A stretch of 64,000 bases of DNA. It comes from Chryseobacterium sp. 3008163. Lineage in GTDB: Bacteria; Bacteroidota; Bacteroidia; Flavobacteriales; Weeksellaceae. Both the position numbers and the translations under genes were made by a program. Position 1 is the stretch's first letter. Every line of letters begins with the position of its first letter. This document shows positions 8,442 to 18,571 of the stretch, piece by piece. The notes beneath the pieces were generated by a model. It was not told the DNA's origin and did not search any database. It saw only the letters and a list, made by a program, of their open reading frames with translations. The stretch spans positions 4,154,001 to 4,218,000 of the forward strand of contig NZ_CP033070.1 of the NCBI RefSeq assembly GCF_003669035.1. Reading direction: 5' to 3'.

Positions 8442-10388
8442 ATGAACTCGGTAAAAACCTATACACTTTTCACAGACCATGACGTTTACCTTTTTAAAGA
8501 GGGTAAGCATTATCGCTTGTACGAAAAATTCGGTGCGCATTCTGTAGAAAAAGATGGCGTAAAGGGAGTTTACTTTTCGGTTTGGGCTCCCAATGCAAAA
8601 AAAGTTTCCGTTATCGGGAATTTTAATAATTGGAATCACAAAGATCATATTCTTTTTCCACGCTGGGATGGTTCTGGGATTTGGGAAGGCTTTATTGCCG
8701 GACTTACCTGGGGAACTTTGTATAAATATGCCATAGAAAATTTAGGTAAAATTTTAGAAAAAAGTGATCCTTACGCACTGAGCTGGGAGCAGAATCTTCA
8801 GGCGGCATCATTAGTCTCTACGAATTGGTATGAGTGGAGTGATGAAGAATGGCTGGAAAAACGCTGGAAAAATAACAGTTTAGAATCTCCTATTTCTGTT
8901 TACGAAATGCATTTGGCATCTTGGTGCAGAAATGAAGATTTTCCGGAGAAATTTTTGAACTACACAGATATTGCAGCAAAGTTAGTTCCTTACATCAAAG
9001 ATATGGGCTTTACCCATGTAGAATTTATGCCAGTGATGGAATATCCTTATGATCCGAGTTGGGGTTATCAGATTACTGGTTTTTTTGCGGCAACTTCACG
9101 CTTCGGCTCACCGCAGGATTTAATGTTCTTAATCAATGAGCTTCATAAAAATGATATTGGAGTGATTCTCGATTGGGTTCCTTCGCATTTTCCGGGGGAT
9201 GCCAATGGATTGCATCGATTTGACGGAAGTTATTTATACGAGCACGAAGATCCGAGAAAAGGCTTTCATCCCGATTGGAAATCCTACATCTTTAATTACG
9301 GAAGAAATGAGGTGAAGTCTTTTTTAATTTCCAATGCCATGTTTTGGCTTGATCGTTATCATGCCGACGGTTTGCGTGTAGATGCAGTTACTTCTATGCT
9401 TCATTTGGATTATTCAAGGAATGAAGGCGAATGGGAACCGAATATTTATGGAGATAATGTCAATTTAGAAGCAAAAGCCTTTTTGCAGGAATTTAATACG
9501 GCGGTTTATAAAGAATTTGGAAACAATATTATCACCATTGCAGAAGAAAGTTCAGATTTTCCTCTGCTTACAAAACCTGTTCACGAAGGCGGGGTAGGTT
9601 TCGGAATGAAGTGGATGATGGGCTGGATGCACGATACCTTAGATTATTTTAAAGAAGAGCACGAAAATAGAAGACATCATCATCATAAGCTGACGTTCGC
9701 ATCCATGTATATGTTTAATGAAAACTACATGATGCCTTTGTCTCACGATGAAGTGGTACACGGAAAAGCAAGTCTTATTTATAAAATGAAAGGCGACGAA
9801 TGGCAGAAATTTGCTAATTTAAGGGCACTTTTTGTTTATATGTTTACGCATCCGGGTGCAAAGCTGCTTTTCATGGGAGATGAATTTGGGCAGACCAATG
9901 AATGGAATTTTAAACAAAGCTTAGACTGGCATTTGCTTGATTTTCCAATTCATAAAGGTTTGCAGAATTTAGTGAAAGATTTAAATCATTTATATCGAAG
10001 TGAAACAGCTTTCTACGAAAATCAATTTAACCCAAGCGGTTTTGAATGGGTAGAAGCTGATGATACCGATAATTCCGTTTTGATTTATTTAAGAAAAGGA
10101 AAAAAGAAAGACGATGTTCTGATGGTTATTTTAAATCTGACCCCAAATACATTTGATTATAAAGTTGGAGTAAATGAAGGAACACATTGGGAAGTGATTT
10201 TCAATTCTGATGACAAAAAATATAATGGAAGTGGAGTAGAAACAAACATTTTCAGAGAAGAAAATGAAGAATGGATGAGCCGTCCGAAATCTATTTTCCT
10301 GAAACTGCCGCCGCTTGCCGGAATCGTTTTGAGAATGAAAAAAGACAGAAAGTATAAATTGAGTAGAATAAAACAACATAAAAAATAA
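8442..10388 (+). CDS. glgB: 1,4-alpha-glucan branching enzyme
   Basis: 648 residues from this start. An N-terminal CBM48 domain (VSVIGNFNNWNHKDH) precedes a GH13 barrel with all four signature regions: DWVPSHF, GLRVDAVTSM (nucleophile Asp near residue 314), AEESSDFP (acid/base Glu near 368) and LSHDEVVHG. A C-terminal all-beta domain follows. It makes alpha-1,6 branches in glycogen. An in-frame ATG at 8403 would add 13 residues. The ATG pair at 8439/8442 is preferred because the protein then begins in family sequence (NSVKTYTLF) and is preceded by an A-rich stretch, as usual in this group. It heads a glgB-glgA-glgC run; glgA starts 2 bases after its stop. Confidence 0.93.
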   Translation: MNSVKTYTLFTDHDVYLFKEGKHYRLYEKFGAHSVEKDGVKGVYFSVWAPNAKKVSVIGNFNNWNHKDHILFPRWDGSGIWEGFIAGLTWGTLYKYAIENLGKILEKSDPYALSWEQNLQAASLVSTNWYEWSDEEWLEKRWKNNSLESPISVYEMHLASWCRNEDFPEKFLNYTDIAAKLVPYIKDMGFTHVEFMPVMEYPYDPSWGYQITGFFAATSRFGSPQDLMFLINELHKNDIGVILDWVPSHFPGDANGLHRFDGSYLYEHEDPRKGFHPDWKSYIFNYGRNEVKSFLISNAMFWLDRYHADGLRVDAVTSMLHLDYSRNEGEWEPNIYGDNVNLEAKAFLQEFNTAVYKEFGNNIITIAEESSDFPLLTKPVHEGGVGFGMKWMMGWMHDTLDYFKEEHENRRHHHHKLTFASMYMFNENYMMPLSHDEVVHGKASLIYKMKGDEWQKFANLRALFVYMFTHPGAKLLFMGDEFGQTNEWNFKQSLDWHLLDFPIHKGLQNLVKDLNHLYRSETAFYENQFNPSGFEWVEADDTDNSVLIYLRKGKKKDDVLMVILNLTPNTFDYKVGVNEGTHWEVIFNSDDKKYNGSGVETNIFREENEEWMSRPKSIFLKLPPLAGIVLRMKKDRKYKLSRIKQHKK

Positions 10389-10390
10389 TA

Positions 10391-11797
10391 ATGACAATTT
10401 ATCACCTTAGCACAGAATGCTATCCCGTTGCCAAAGTAGGAGGTTTGGCAGATGTTGTGGGAGCTTTGCCAAAGTATCAGAACAAAATAAAAGATGTTGA
10501 TGCCAAAGTGGTAATGCCTTGGTACAATAAATCTTTTGTCTACGATCACGAGTTTGAAGTGGTTTTTGACGGTTTTATTCACCAAGGGCAGAATATGCTT
10601 CAGATTCAGGTCATGAAAGAGAAAACAAACACTTTGGGGTTTGAATTGTTTATGGTGAAAATTTCGGGGCTTTTAGATCGTGAAAATCCTTACGGGTATC
10701 AGGATGAGAATTTTCAGTTTTTGGCTTTTCAGCAAGGTATTTTGCACTGGCTGACGGCTATGCAGATTCGTCCTGATGTTTTGCATTGTCATGATTATCA
10801 TACAGGATTAGTTCCTTTTATGGTACAGCATTGTCCGGAGTTTGAATTTTTAAAAGGAGTAAAAACGATAGGCACTATTCACAATGGTGAATATCAGGGA
10901 ATGATGCGTTGGGATATGATTCATTTTATGCCCGCTTTTGATCATTATAAATGGGGACTTCTCGACTGGAACGGATTTATTAATCCTTTGGCTAGTATGA
11001 TTAAATGTTGTACTGCTTTCACAACGGTTTCTGAAGGATATTTGGAAGAGCTTTTTGTTAGTTTTAAAGGCTTGGAAAGTCTTGTTCGTGATGAGTTTGG
11101 AAAAGCCTACGGAATTATCAACGGAATTGATACCGATGTCTGGGATCCACAAACTGATCCGATGCTTGATTTTAATTACAATTCTAAAAATGTCCTTAAA
11201 ATTAAAAAGAAAAATAAGCAGAAGCTCTGTAAGGAATACGGTTTAAACCCAGATTTGCCGCTTTTTGCATTCATTGGAAGATTTGCCACAGAAAAAGGTG
11301 CCGACTTGCTCCCTGAAGTGGTCTGGAGAAGTATTAAACAGACTTATGGTGCTTTAAATATTATCGTTTTAGGTTCCGGAAATGCTTATATTGAAGATAA
11401 ATTAAAGGAATTGAACTTTGTTTATGCAAATTTCGCCACAGATATCGGATATAAAGAACATTTATCTCATAAAATCTACGCTTCGGCAGATTTTTTGTTG
11501 ATGCCTTCAAGGGTAGAGCCTTGCGGTCTTAATCAGATGTATGCTATGCGTTACGGAACAGTTCCGGTTGTAAGCTATACTGGCGGATTGAGAGATACCG
11601 TTAAAGATATTTCTACAGGCGGTTCAGGATTAAATTTTACCTATCCGGGAGTTGATGATATTATTCATGCGATGGTTCGGGGGTTGGCGATTTACAATCA
11701 AAAAAAGGCGATGGATGATTTGGTGCTTTCAAATATGAATTTTGATTTTGCATGGGAGAAATCTGCGGAAAAATATTTAGCTTTATACAAGAACTAA
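10391..11797 (+). CDS. glgA: Glycogen synthase (GT5)
   Basis: 468 residues. The N-terminal motif KVGGLADVVGALPK is the ADP-glucose binding KxGGL signature of starch/glycogen synthases. HCHDYHTGLVPF and TIHNGEYQG follow, then the C-terminal GT-B domain with FIGRFATEKGADL and PSRVEPCGLNQMYAMRYG, which carries the conserved Glu and the donor loop. It extends alpha-1,4-glucan from ADP-glucose in the cytoplasm. It starts 2 bases after glgB and is followed by glgC, which makes its substrate. Confidence 0.94.
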   Translation: MTIYHLSTECYPVAKVGGLADVVGALPKYQNKIKDVDAKVVMPWYNKSFVYDHEFEVVFDGFIHQGQNMLQIQVMKEKTNTLGFELFMVKISGLLDRENPYGYQDENFQFLAFQQGILHWLTAMQIRPDVLHCHDYHTGLVPFMVQHCPEFEFLKGVKTIGTIHNGEYQGMMRWDMIHFMPAFDHYKWGLLDWNGFINPLASMIKCCTAFTTVSEGYLEELFVSFKGLESLVRDEFGKAYGIINGIDTDVWDPQTDPMLDFNYNSKNVLKIKKKNKQKLCKEYGLNPDLPLFAFIGRFATEKGADLLPEVVWRSIKQTYGALNIIVLGSGNAYIEDKLKELNFVYANFATDIGYKEHLSHKIYASADFLLMPSRVEPCGLNQMYAMRYGTVPVVSYTGGLRDTVKDISTGGSGLNFTYPGVDDIIHAMVRGLAIYNQKKAMDDLVLSNMNFDFAWEKSAEKYLALYKN

Positions 11798-11877
11798 AAT
11801 TTTACCTTTTAAAATTAAAATAAATTCAAACTATTCAAAAAAGTATACTAATAATAAGATAAACCACAAATAAATTT

Positions 11878-13146
11878 ATGAATCCAAATGTTATTTCAAT
11901 CGTTTTGGGAGGAGGTAGAGGTACAAGGCTTTTTCCATTAACTTATTCAAGATCAAAACCCGCTGTCCCGATTGCCGGAAAGTACAGATTGGTGGATATT
12001 CCTATTTCTAACTGTTTGAATTCAGGTTTAAATAAAATCTTGGTTCTTACTCAGTTCAATTCAGCATCATTAAATGCACATATCAAAAATTCTTATCATT
12101 TTGATATTTTCAGTAAAGGATTTGTAGATATTTTAGCCGCAGAGCAGAATGTTGAGAATGAAAGCTGGTTCCAGGGAACTGCCGATGCCGTGCGTCAATC
12201 GATGAAGCATTTAGAAAAATATGACTATGAATATATTTTGATTCTTTCGGGAGATCAGTTGTATCAGATGGATTTTAATGCAATGCTTGATTTCCATATA
12301 GAAAATGGTGGTGATGTAACGATTGCTACAATTCCGGTGAATGCAAAAGATGCTACAGGTTTTGGTATTCTAAAATCTGATGAAGAAGGAAATATCACTT
12401 CTTTTATCGAAAAGCCAAGCTACGACCTTCTCAACGGTTTGCAGTCTGAAGTTTCAGATAAAAATAAAATGGAAGGTAAAGAATATTTAGCTTCAATGGG
12501 AATTTACATTTTCACAAAATCTATTTTAAAGAAAATGTTTGAGGATGGAGCGGGTGATGACTTCGGTAAAGATATTATCCCAAGCTCAATCGGGAAGTAC
12601 AGTACTTTAAGCTATCAATATGAAGGATATTGGACGGATATTGGAACCATCGAATCTTTCTACGAAGCGAATTTAGATCTTTGTCAAGATTTTCCACAGT
12701 TTAATCTCTTTTCGTCTTCACCGATTTATACTAGAGCGAGAATGCTTCCGCCATCTAAAATCAACGGTTCTTATGTAAGTAAGGCGATTTTTGGTGACGG
12801 TTGTATCGTTATGGCAGATAAAATTGAAAATTCAATCATAGGCCATAGAACAAGGATAGATAAAGGAAGTACAATCGTGAATTCTTATGTAATGGGTGCC
12901 GACTTTTATCAAAACACAAAAGAAATTGTTATAAATGACAGCAAAGGGCAACCCAATATGGGAATCGGAAAATACTGTTATATCGAAAAAGCAATTTTAG
13001 ATAAAAACTGTTATATCGGCGATAATGTGAGAATCATTGGTGGTAAGCACATGGAAGACGGAGATTACGGAACACACTCTGTTCAGGACGGAATTGTCGT
13101 TGTGAAGAAAGGAGCTGTTTTGCCTCCCGGAACCCATATCGGATAA
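11878..13146 (+). CDS. glgC: Glucose-1-phosphate adenylyltransferase
   Basis: 422 residues. The nucleotidyltransferase domain starts with GGGRGTRLFPLTYSRSKPAV and contains ILSGDQLYQMD and the sugar-phosphate site GFGILKSDEEGNITSFIEKP. The C-terminal part is a left-handed beta-helix (repeated I/V-x-x-G hexads such as NSIIGHRTRID). It converts glucose-1-phosphate and ATP to ADP-glucose, the rate-setting step of glycogen synthesis. It lies 80 bases after glgA and is followed by a clear terminator, so the glg operon ends here. Confidence 0.94.
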   Translation: MNPNVISIVLGGGRGTRLFPLTYSRSKPAVPIAGKYRLVDIPISNCLNSGLNKILVLTQFNSASLNAHIKNSYHFDIFSKGFVDILAAEQNVENESWFQGTADAVRQSMKHLEKYDYEYILILSGDQLYQMDFNAMLDFHIENGGDVTIATIPVNAKDATGFGILKSDEEGNITSFIEKPSYDLLNGLQSEVSDKNKMEGKEYLASMGIYIFTKSILKKMFEDGAGDDFGKDIIPSSIGKYSTLSYQYEGYWTDIGTIESFYEANLDLCQDFPQFNLFSSSPIYTRARMLPPSKINGSYVSKAIFGDGCIVMADKIENSIIGHRTRIDKGSTIVNSYVMGADFYQNTKEIVINDSKGQPNMGIGKYCYIEKAILDKNCYIGDNVRIIGGKHMEDGDYGTHSVQDGIVVVKKGAVLPPGTHIG

Positions 13147-13170
13147 TAATTTAAACAACATAGAAACTAG

Positions 13171-13199
13171 AGTGATCAATATATTGGTCACTTTTTTTA
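13171..13199 (+). terminator. Terminator of the glg operon
   Basis: AGTGATCAAT and ATTGGTCACT (13171-13180 with 13183-13192) form a stem with one G-T wobble, followed by a run of T. It lies just after glgC, and its right arm contains the putative -33 element of the next gene. Confidence 0.75.
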
Positions 13200-13214
13200 T
13201 TTGTATTACTTTTG
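13184..13214 (+). promoter_or_regulatory. Promoter of the SRPBCC protein gene
   Basis: TTG at 13184-13186 and TACTTTTG at 13207-13214 (exact TAnnTTTG) are spaced by 20 bases. The ATG lies only 4 bases past the -7 box, so the transcript is predicted to be almost or fully leaderless. Confidence 0.6.
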
Positions 13215-13218
13215 TGCG

Positions 13219-14259
13219 ATGCGTTTTTTCAAAATCATAGCCATAATTATTTCTTTGCTTGTGGGAGCTTATGCAGCTTCTATGTACTTTTTCGTTGACG
13301 AAAGCAAAAGTTTCAAAGTAGAAAAAGAGATTGATTTTCCTTTAGATAAAGTGTTTAATCAGTTTAATAATTTACAGCATTTCACAAGATGGAATAATTT
13401 CTTTACGAGTTCAAAAACCATTACCATCGATTATTACACACCTTACGAAGGGCAGGGAAGTGCTATCAGCTATAATGATCCGAAAAGTGAAGACGGTGGC
13501 GAAATGTTTATCCGCTACGAAAATCCAAACAAAACTTTAAGATATCAGTTATTTGAAGACGAGGATGAAAACCCGACTTTAATTGATGTTAAATTTCAAG
13601 TCGTTTCAGCAGAAAAGACAAAAATTACCTGGTTTGTACACACTCCGAAATTATCTGTTTTAACGAGAGCTCAGAATTTCTGGACCGAAGATAAATTTAC
13701 CGATAATATCGACAAGAGCATGGTGAATCTTAAGAATGTTTTAGGGAACAAAGTTTCAAAAGACAATCAACTGGCTTCGATAAAATACGACAGTCTGATT
13801 GTGGAGAAAGAAGACGCAAAGATGATCTTGGGAGTAAGCGTAAGTACATCCAATAAAAAAGATGCATTGTACAAAAATATTGTGATGAATTACAATAAAG
13901 TTTACAATTATATAACGATGGATTTAGGTAAAAAAGATGATGAATTTGGTTACCCAATCCTGATTACTGATGCAGATAATTTCAAAGACAATGAAGTTTC
14001 TTATTATTTCGGAATTCCTTTATCGAAGAAATTTGGAGTTAATGACAATAATTTCAGCTTCAGATCCGTCAGTCCGACTCAGAATTATGTGATTTATTAT
14101 AAGGGAACTTACGCAGGAAGAGTAAAAGCAATTCAACAATTAATGCAAAAAGCGAAAACTGACGAAATGCGATATGGTGACATTTATCAGACATTCATAG
14201 AGCAGCCTTTAGAGAATCAGGATGTCAATATGAAGCTTTCGTTATCTGTTTATAAATAA
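13219..14259 (+). CDS. Membrane-anchored SRPBCC / GyrI-like domain protein
   Basis: 346 residues. A single N-terminal membrane segment (FFKIIAIIISLLVGAYAASM) is followed by an SRPBCC/polyketide-cyclase-like domain beginning VEKEIDFPLDKVFNQFNNL with the typical W of FTRWNNFF. The C-terminal half resembles a GyrI-like/effector-binding domain (near residues 190-340, ending in DIYQTFIEQPLENQD). Such proteins bind small hydrophobic ligands; no enzyme residues can be named. An upstream TTG at 13201 is in frame but overlaps the promoter box, so the ATG was used. It stands alone between glgC and sucA. Function unknown. Confidence 0.78.
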   Translation: MRFFKIIAIIISLLVGAYAASMYFFVDESKSFKVEKEIDFPLDKVFNQFNNLQHFTRWNNFFTSSKTITIDYYTPYEGQGSAISYNDPKSEDGGEMFIRYENPNKTLRYQLFEDEDENPTLIDVKFQVVSAEKTKITWFVHTPKLSVLTRAQNFWTEDKFTDNIDKSMVNLKNVLGNKVSKDNQLASIKYDSLIVEKEDAKMILGVSVSTSNKKDALYKNIVMNYNKVYNYITMDLGKKDDEFGYPILITDADNFKDNEVSYYFGIPLSKKFGVNDNNFSFRSVSPTQNYVIYYKGTYAGRVKAIQQLMQKAKTDEMRYGDIYQTFIEQPLENQDVNMKLSLSVYK

Positions 14260-14328
14260 ATATGATACAAATCATTCCTTTATATTTTTTTTAATAGTGT
14301 GAGGCTGTCCCAAGTCGGTTTTTTTTAT

Positions 14329-14336
14329 TAAATTTG
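14329..14336 (+). promoter_or_regulatory. Bacteroidota -7 box upstream of sucA
   Basis: TAAATTTG, an exact TAnnTTTG match, 47 bases before the sucA ATG. No clear -33 TTG at the right spacing. Confidence 0.42.
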
Positions 14337-14383
14337 AAGATTAATACGACTAACAAAATTTAATAAATAGACCAACTGTAATA

Positions 14384-17200
14384 ATGGACAGATTTTCATT
14401 CCTAAACGCAGCTCATTCTCAGTTAATTGAGGATTTATACCAACAGTACTTAAAATTTCCGGACTCTTTAGAACCATCATGGAAAGCCTTTTTTCAAGGC
14501 TTTGATTTTGCATTGGAGAATTATTCTGATGAAGAAGACATTCAGCAAATCAAAAACGTGGGAAATTCTTCTTCTGCAGTTCAACAGATTTCTCAGGCGG
14601 CTTCAAACGGTGAAGTTCCTGAGCACATCAAGAAGGAATTTAAGGTGGTAAATCTTATCGAAGCTTACAGAACGAGAGGCCACTTGTTTACAAAAACCAA
14701 TCCTGTCCGTGAGAGAAGGCATTATACGCCAACTTTAGATATAGAAAATTTCGGTCTTTCTCAGTCAGATTTGAATACAAAATTCAACTGTGCTACAGAA
14801 ACCGGGATGAAAGGTCCTGCAACTCTTCAAGAGTTGATTACCCATTTAGAACATATTTACTGCGACTCTATTGGTGTAGAATATACATACATCAATAACG
14901 TTGAGGAGAAAGAGTTCATCAAGCAGTGGCTTCAGGTAAACGAAAATCATCCAAGCCTTAATGCTAACGAAAAAACTGAGATTTTACTTAAATTAAATCA
15001 GGCTGTAGCATTTGAAAATTATCTTCATACAAAATTTGTAGGTCAGAAAAGATTCTCATTAGAAGGTGGTGAATCTCTTATTCCTGCTTTGGATCAGTTG
15101 ATTTCAAGGTCTTCTCAGTTAGGCGTTGATGAGGTTGTTTTGGGTATGGCTCACAGAGGAAGATTAAACGTTTTAACTAATATTTTTGGGAAATCTTATA
15201 AGCAGATTTTCTCAGAATTTGAAGGAAAAGAATTTGAAGAAGATGTATTCTCAGGTGATGTGAAATATCACTTAGGTTCATCTAAAAAAATAAAAACAGC
15301 GTCCGGAGAAGAAGTTTCTATTAACTTAACTCCGAACCCATCTCACTTAGAAACTGTTTCTGCTTTGGTAGAAGGTATTTGCCGAGCTAAAGTTGATGAC
15401 AGATACAAAGGTGATTATTCTAAAATTTTACCGATCGTTATTCACGGTGATGGTGCATTGGCTGGTCAGGGTATTGCTTACGAAGTTGCTCAGATGATGA
15501 CTTTAGAAGGGTATAAAACGGGAGGTACAGTTCATATCGTTGTAAATAATCAGGTTTCATTTACAACTAATTATATGGATGCAAGATCTTCTACCTATTG
15601 TACAGATGTTGCAAAGGTAACAGAATCTCCTGTAATGCATGTAAATGCTGATGATGCTGAAGCGGTGGTTCATGCGATTCACTTTGCGGCTGATTTCAGA
15701 GCAAAATTTGGTAAAGATGTTTATATTGATTTATTAGGATACAGAAAATATGGTCATAACGAAGGGGATGAGCCAAGATTTACACAACCTAACTTGTATA
15801 AATTAATTTCAAAACATCCGAACCCAAGAGAGATTTATAAAGATAAACTGTTGAAAGACAATATTACATCAAACGATGTGATTGCAAAAATGGAAACAGA
15901 ATTCAAAGCGCTTTTAGATAAAGACTTTGATGCTTCTAAGGAAATCGAGAAAAATGTGATGGATATTTTCATGGCAGATGATTGGACGAATTTCCCTATT
16001 GCAAAAAGAGGTGCGGTGCAAGATGCTGTGGATACAGGATATGATTTAGCTAAACTGAAAGAATTAGCAATCAAAATGTCAACGCTTCCTGCTGATAAAA
16101 AATTCATCAATAAAATTACAAGACTTTTTGATAACAGAATCAAGGCTATTGAGGCAAACTCTTTAGACTGGGCTCTTGGAGAATGGCTGGCTTATGCTAC
16201 ACTTCTTGTTGAAGGTCACAACATCAGAATTTCTGGTGAAGATGTGGAGAGAGGTACTTTCTCTCACAGACACGCTGTTGTAAAAACTGAAGATACTGAG
16301 GAAGAATATGTTCCTTTAAAAGAAGTTTCAGAAAGCAGATTTGATGTATTCAATTCTCACCTTTCTGAATATGGAGTTTTAGGCTTTGATTATGGTTATG
16401 CAATGGCATCTCCTAATACTTTGACAATTTGGGAAGCACAGTTTGGAGATTTCGTAAATGGAGCGCAGATTATCGTTGACCAATATTTGGCTGCAGCAGA
16501 AGAAAAATGGAAAATTCAGGATGGTTTGGTAATGTTATTACCTCATGGTTCAGAAGGTCAAGGAGCAGAACACTCTTCAGCGAGACTAGAAAGATTCTTA
16601 ACGCTTTGTGCAAACGAAAATATGGTAGTGGCAAATATCACTTCTCCTGCTAACTATTTCCACTTGTTGAGAAGACAGTTGAAATGGTCATTCAGAAAGC
16701 CATTAATTGTGATGAGTCCAAAATCATTGTTAAGACATCCAAAAGTGGTTTCTCCGCTTGAAGATTTCTCAAACAAAGGATTCCAGCCTATTTTAGATGA
16801 TCCTACTGCAGACCCAGCGAAAGTTGAAAAATTAGTATTATGTTCAGGTAAATTATACTTCGAATTATTAGCTAAAAAAGAAGAATTAAATTGTGAAAAT
16901 GTTGCTTTGGTAAGATTTGAGCAATTATATCCGCTTCAAAATGATGCTATCGAAGCTGTTTTTGCTAAATATGAAAACAAAAAATCAATCGTTTGGGCTC
17001 AGGAAGAACCAGAAAATATGGGGGCTTGGTCTTATATCCTGAGAAATTTCAGAGATACAGGAATTCAGGTTATTTCTCCGGTACCAAGTGGTGCTCCGGC
17101 TCCTGGAAGTCACAAAATGTTTGAAAAAAACCAAAACTTAGTGATCAACAGAGTTTTTGACAGAGATGATGCTCCTGCTAAAAGACCTGTAACTGCTTAA
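14384..17200 (+). CDS. sucA: 2-oxoglutarate dehydrogenase E1 component
   Basis: 938 residues, the usual length of homodimeric OGDH E1. The N-terminus carries the short E2-binding segment (FLNAAHSQLIEDLYQQYLKF). The thiamine diphosphate domain has GMAHRGRLNVL and IHGDGALAGQG, and the transketolase pyrimidine-binding part has DYGYAMASPNTLTIWEAQFG with PHGSEGQGAEHSSAR. It decarboxylates 2-oxoglutarate in the TCA cycle and passes the succinyl group to the lipoyl domain of E2, encoded 39 bases downstream. Confidence 0.96.
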   Translation: MDRFSFLNAAHSQLIEDLYQQYLKFPDSLEPSWKAFFQGFDFALENYSDEEDIQQIKNVGNSSSAVQQISQAASNGEVPEHIKKEFKVVNLIEAYRTRGHLFTKTNPVRERRHYTPTLDIENFGLSQSDLNTKFNCATETGMKGPATLQELITHLEHIYCDSIGVEYTYINNVEEKEFIKQWLQVNENHPSLNANEKTEILLKLNQAVAFENYLHTKFVGQKRFSLEGGESLIPALDQLISRSSQLGVDEVVLGMAHRGRLNVLTNIFGKSYKQIFSEFEGKEFEEDVFSGDVKYHLGSSKKIKTASGEEVSINLTPNPSHLETVSALVEGICRAKVDDRYKGDYSKILPIVIHGDGALAGQGIAYEVAQMMTLEGYKTGGTVHIVVNNQVSFTTNYMDARSSTYCTDVAKVTESPVMHVNADDAEAVVHAIHFAADFRAKFGKDVYIDLLGYRKYGHNEGDEPRFTQPNLYKLISKHPNPREIYKDKLLKDNITSNDVIAKMETEFKALLDKDFDASKEIEKNVMDIFMADDWTNFPIAKRGAVQDAVDTGYDLAKLKELAIKMSTLPADKKFINKITRLFDNRIKAIEANSLDWALGEWLAYATLLVEGHNIRISGEDVERGTFSHRHAVVKTEDTEEEYVPLKEVSESRFDVFNSHLSEYGVLGFDYGYAMASPNTLTIWEAQFGDFVNGAQIIVDQYLAAAEEKWKIQDGLVMLLPHGSEGQGAEHSSARLERFLTLCANENMVVANITSPANYFHLLRRQLKWSFRKPLIVMSPKSLLRHPKVVSPLEDFSNKGFQPILDDPTADPAKVEKLVLCSGKLYFELLAKKEELNCENVALVRFEQLYPLQNDAIEAVFAKYENKKSIVWAQEEPENMGAWSYILRNFRDTGIQVISPVPSGAPAPGSHKMFEKNQNLVINRVFDRDDAPAKRPVTA

Positions 17201-17239
17201 TTATAATAAATATCCAATTAAAAAAATAAAAAATACGAT

Positions 17240-18490
17240 ATGTCAATTTTAGAAATGAAAGTTCCTTCACCGGGAGAATCAATTACAGAAGTTGAAATTG
17301 CAACTTGGCTTGTAAAAGATGGTGATTATGTACAAAAAGATCAACCAATCGCTGAAGTAGATTCAGACAAGGCAACTTTAGAATTACCTGCAGAAGAGAG
17401 TGGTGTTATCACTTTAAAAGCTGAAGAAGGTGATGTAGTACAAGTAGGTCAGGTTGTTTGTTTAATTGATATGGATGCTGCTAAACCGGAAGGTGGTGCT
17501 GCTCCGGTTGCCGAAGCTCCAAAACAGGAAGAAGCGCCTAAAGCTGCTGAACCTGCAAAAGTAGAAGCTCCAAAACCAGCTCCTGCTGCTCCTCAATCTT
17601 ATGCTACAGGTGCTCCGTCTCCTGCTGCAAAGAAAATTCTTGACGAAAAAGGAATTGATGCTTCACAGGTTTCAGGATCTGGAAGAGATGGAAGAATCTC
17701 TAAATCTGACGCTGAGTTAGCTGCTGTTCCTGCAATGGGTGGAAGCTCTTTAACGGCTACAGGTGCAAGATCTACAACGACAACTAAACTTTCAGTTCTT
17801 AGAAGAAAAATCGCTCAAAGATTGGTTTCTGTAAAGAACGAAACGGCTATGTTGACGACTTTCAACGAAGTTGATATGTCTGAAATTTTTAGACTAAGAA
17901 AATTATATAAAGAAGAATTTGCTCAAAAACACGGAGTTGGACTTGGTTTCATGTCTTTCTTCACAAAAGCGGTTACAAGAGCATTACAAATGTATCCTGA
18001 TGTGAATGCATCGATCGACGGAGATTTCAAAATTAATTACGATTTCTGCGATATTTCAATTGCCGTTTCAGGTCCTAAAGGATTGATGGTTCCGGTATTG
18101 AGAAATGCTGAAAACATGTCTTTCGCAAACGTGGAAGGAAACATTAAAGACTTAGCAATCAAAGTAAGAGACGGTAAAATTACGGTTGACGAAATGACTG
18201 GTGGTACTTTCACGATTACAAACGGAGGTACTTTCGGATCAATGTTGTCTACGCCAATTATCAACCCGCCACAATCTGCAATCTTAGGAATGCACAATAT
18301 CATCCAAAGACCAGTTGCGGTTGACGGACAAGTTGTGATTCGTCCAATGATGTATGTTGCGATGTCTTATGATCACAGAATTATCGACGGTAAAGAATCT
18401 GTAGGATTCCTTGTTGCGGTAAAAGAAGGTATCGACAATCCGGTAGAAATTCTATTGGGTGGAGACGAGAAGAAAGGTCTTGGATTATAA
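17240..18490 (+). CDS. sucB: 2-oxoglutarate dehydrogenase E2, dihydrolipoyl succinyltransferase
   Basis: 416 residues in the standard order. The lipoyl domain has the lipoylated Lys in [11 protein letters not shown] near residue 43, and an Ala/Pro-rich linker follows. The peripheral subunit-binding domain is [20 protein letters not shown], and the catalytic acyltransferase domain ends with [15 protein letters not shown] (catalytic His and Asp). It transfers succinyl groups to CoA. It is cotranscribed with sucA. The E3 component is not in the window and is presumably shared with other complexes. Confidence 0.95.
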   Translation: MSILEMKVPSPGESITEVEIATWLVKDGDYVQKDQPIAEVDSDKATLELPAEESGVITLKAEEGDVVQVGQVVCLIDMDAAKPEGGAAPVAEAPKQEEAPKAAEPAKVEAPKPAPAAPQSYATGAPSPAAKKILDEKGIDASQVSGSGRDGRISKSDAELAAVPAMGGSSLTATGARSTTTTKLSVLRRKIAQRLVSVKNETAMLTTFNEVDMSEIFRLRKLYKEEFAQKHGVGLGFMSFFTKAVTRALQMYPDVNASIDGDFKINYDFCDISIAVSGPKGLMVPVLRNAENMSFANVEGNIKDLAIKVRDGKITVDEMTGGTFTITNGGTFGSMLSTPIINPPQSAILGMHNIIQRPVAVDGQVVIRPMMYVAMSYDHRIIDGKESVGFLVAVKEGIDNPVEILLGGDEKKGLGL

Positions 18491-18517
18491 TTAATTATTT
18501 CCTAGAACATCATATAC

Positions 18518-18547
18518 AATCTCGCCTTCAAAAAAGGCGAGATTTTT
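18518..18547 (+). terminator. Terminator after sucB
   Basis: A perfect 11-bp stem (18518-18528 with 18534-18544) has a 5-base loop and is followed by T residues. It ends the sucAB transcript. Confidence 0.85.
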
Positions 18548-18571
18548 GTATCAAATAATAAAACGAACAAA

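Noticed and set aside
10157..10585. 142-codon open frame on the minus strand across the glgB-glgA junction
   Set aside because: It is the reverse complement of two well-supported genes and reads as Phe/Leu/Ser-rich shadow sequence.
15835..16143. Minus-strand open frame of 102 codons inside sucA
   Set aside because: Ser/Ile/Leu-rich antisense frame in a strongly coding region of the E1 gene; no independent support.
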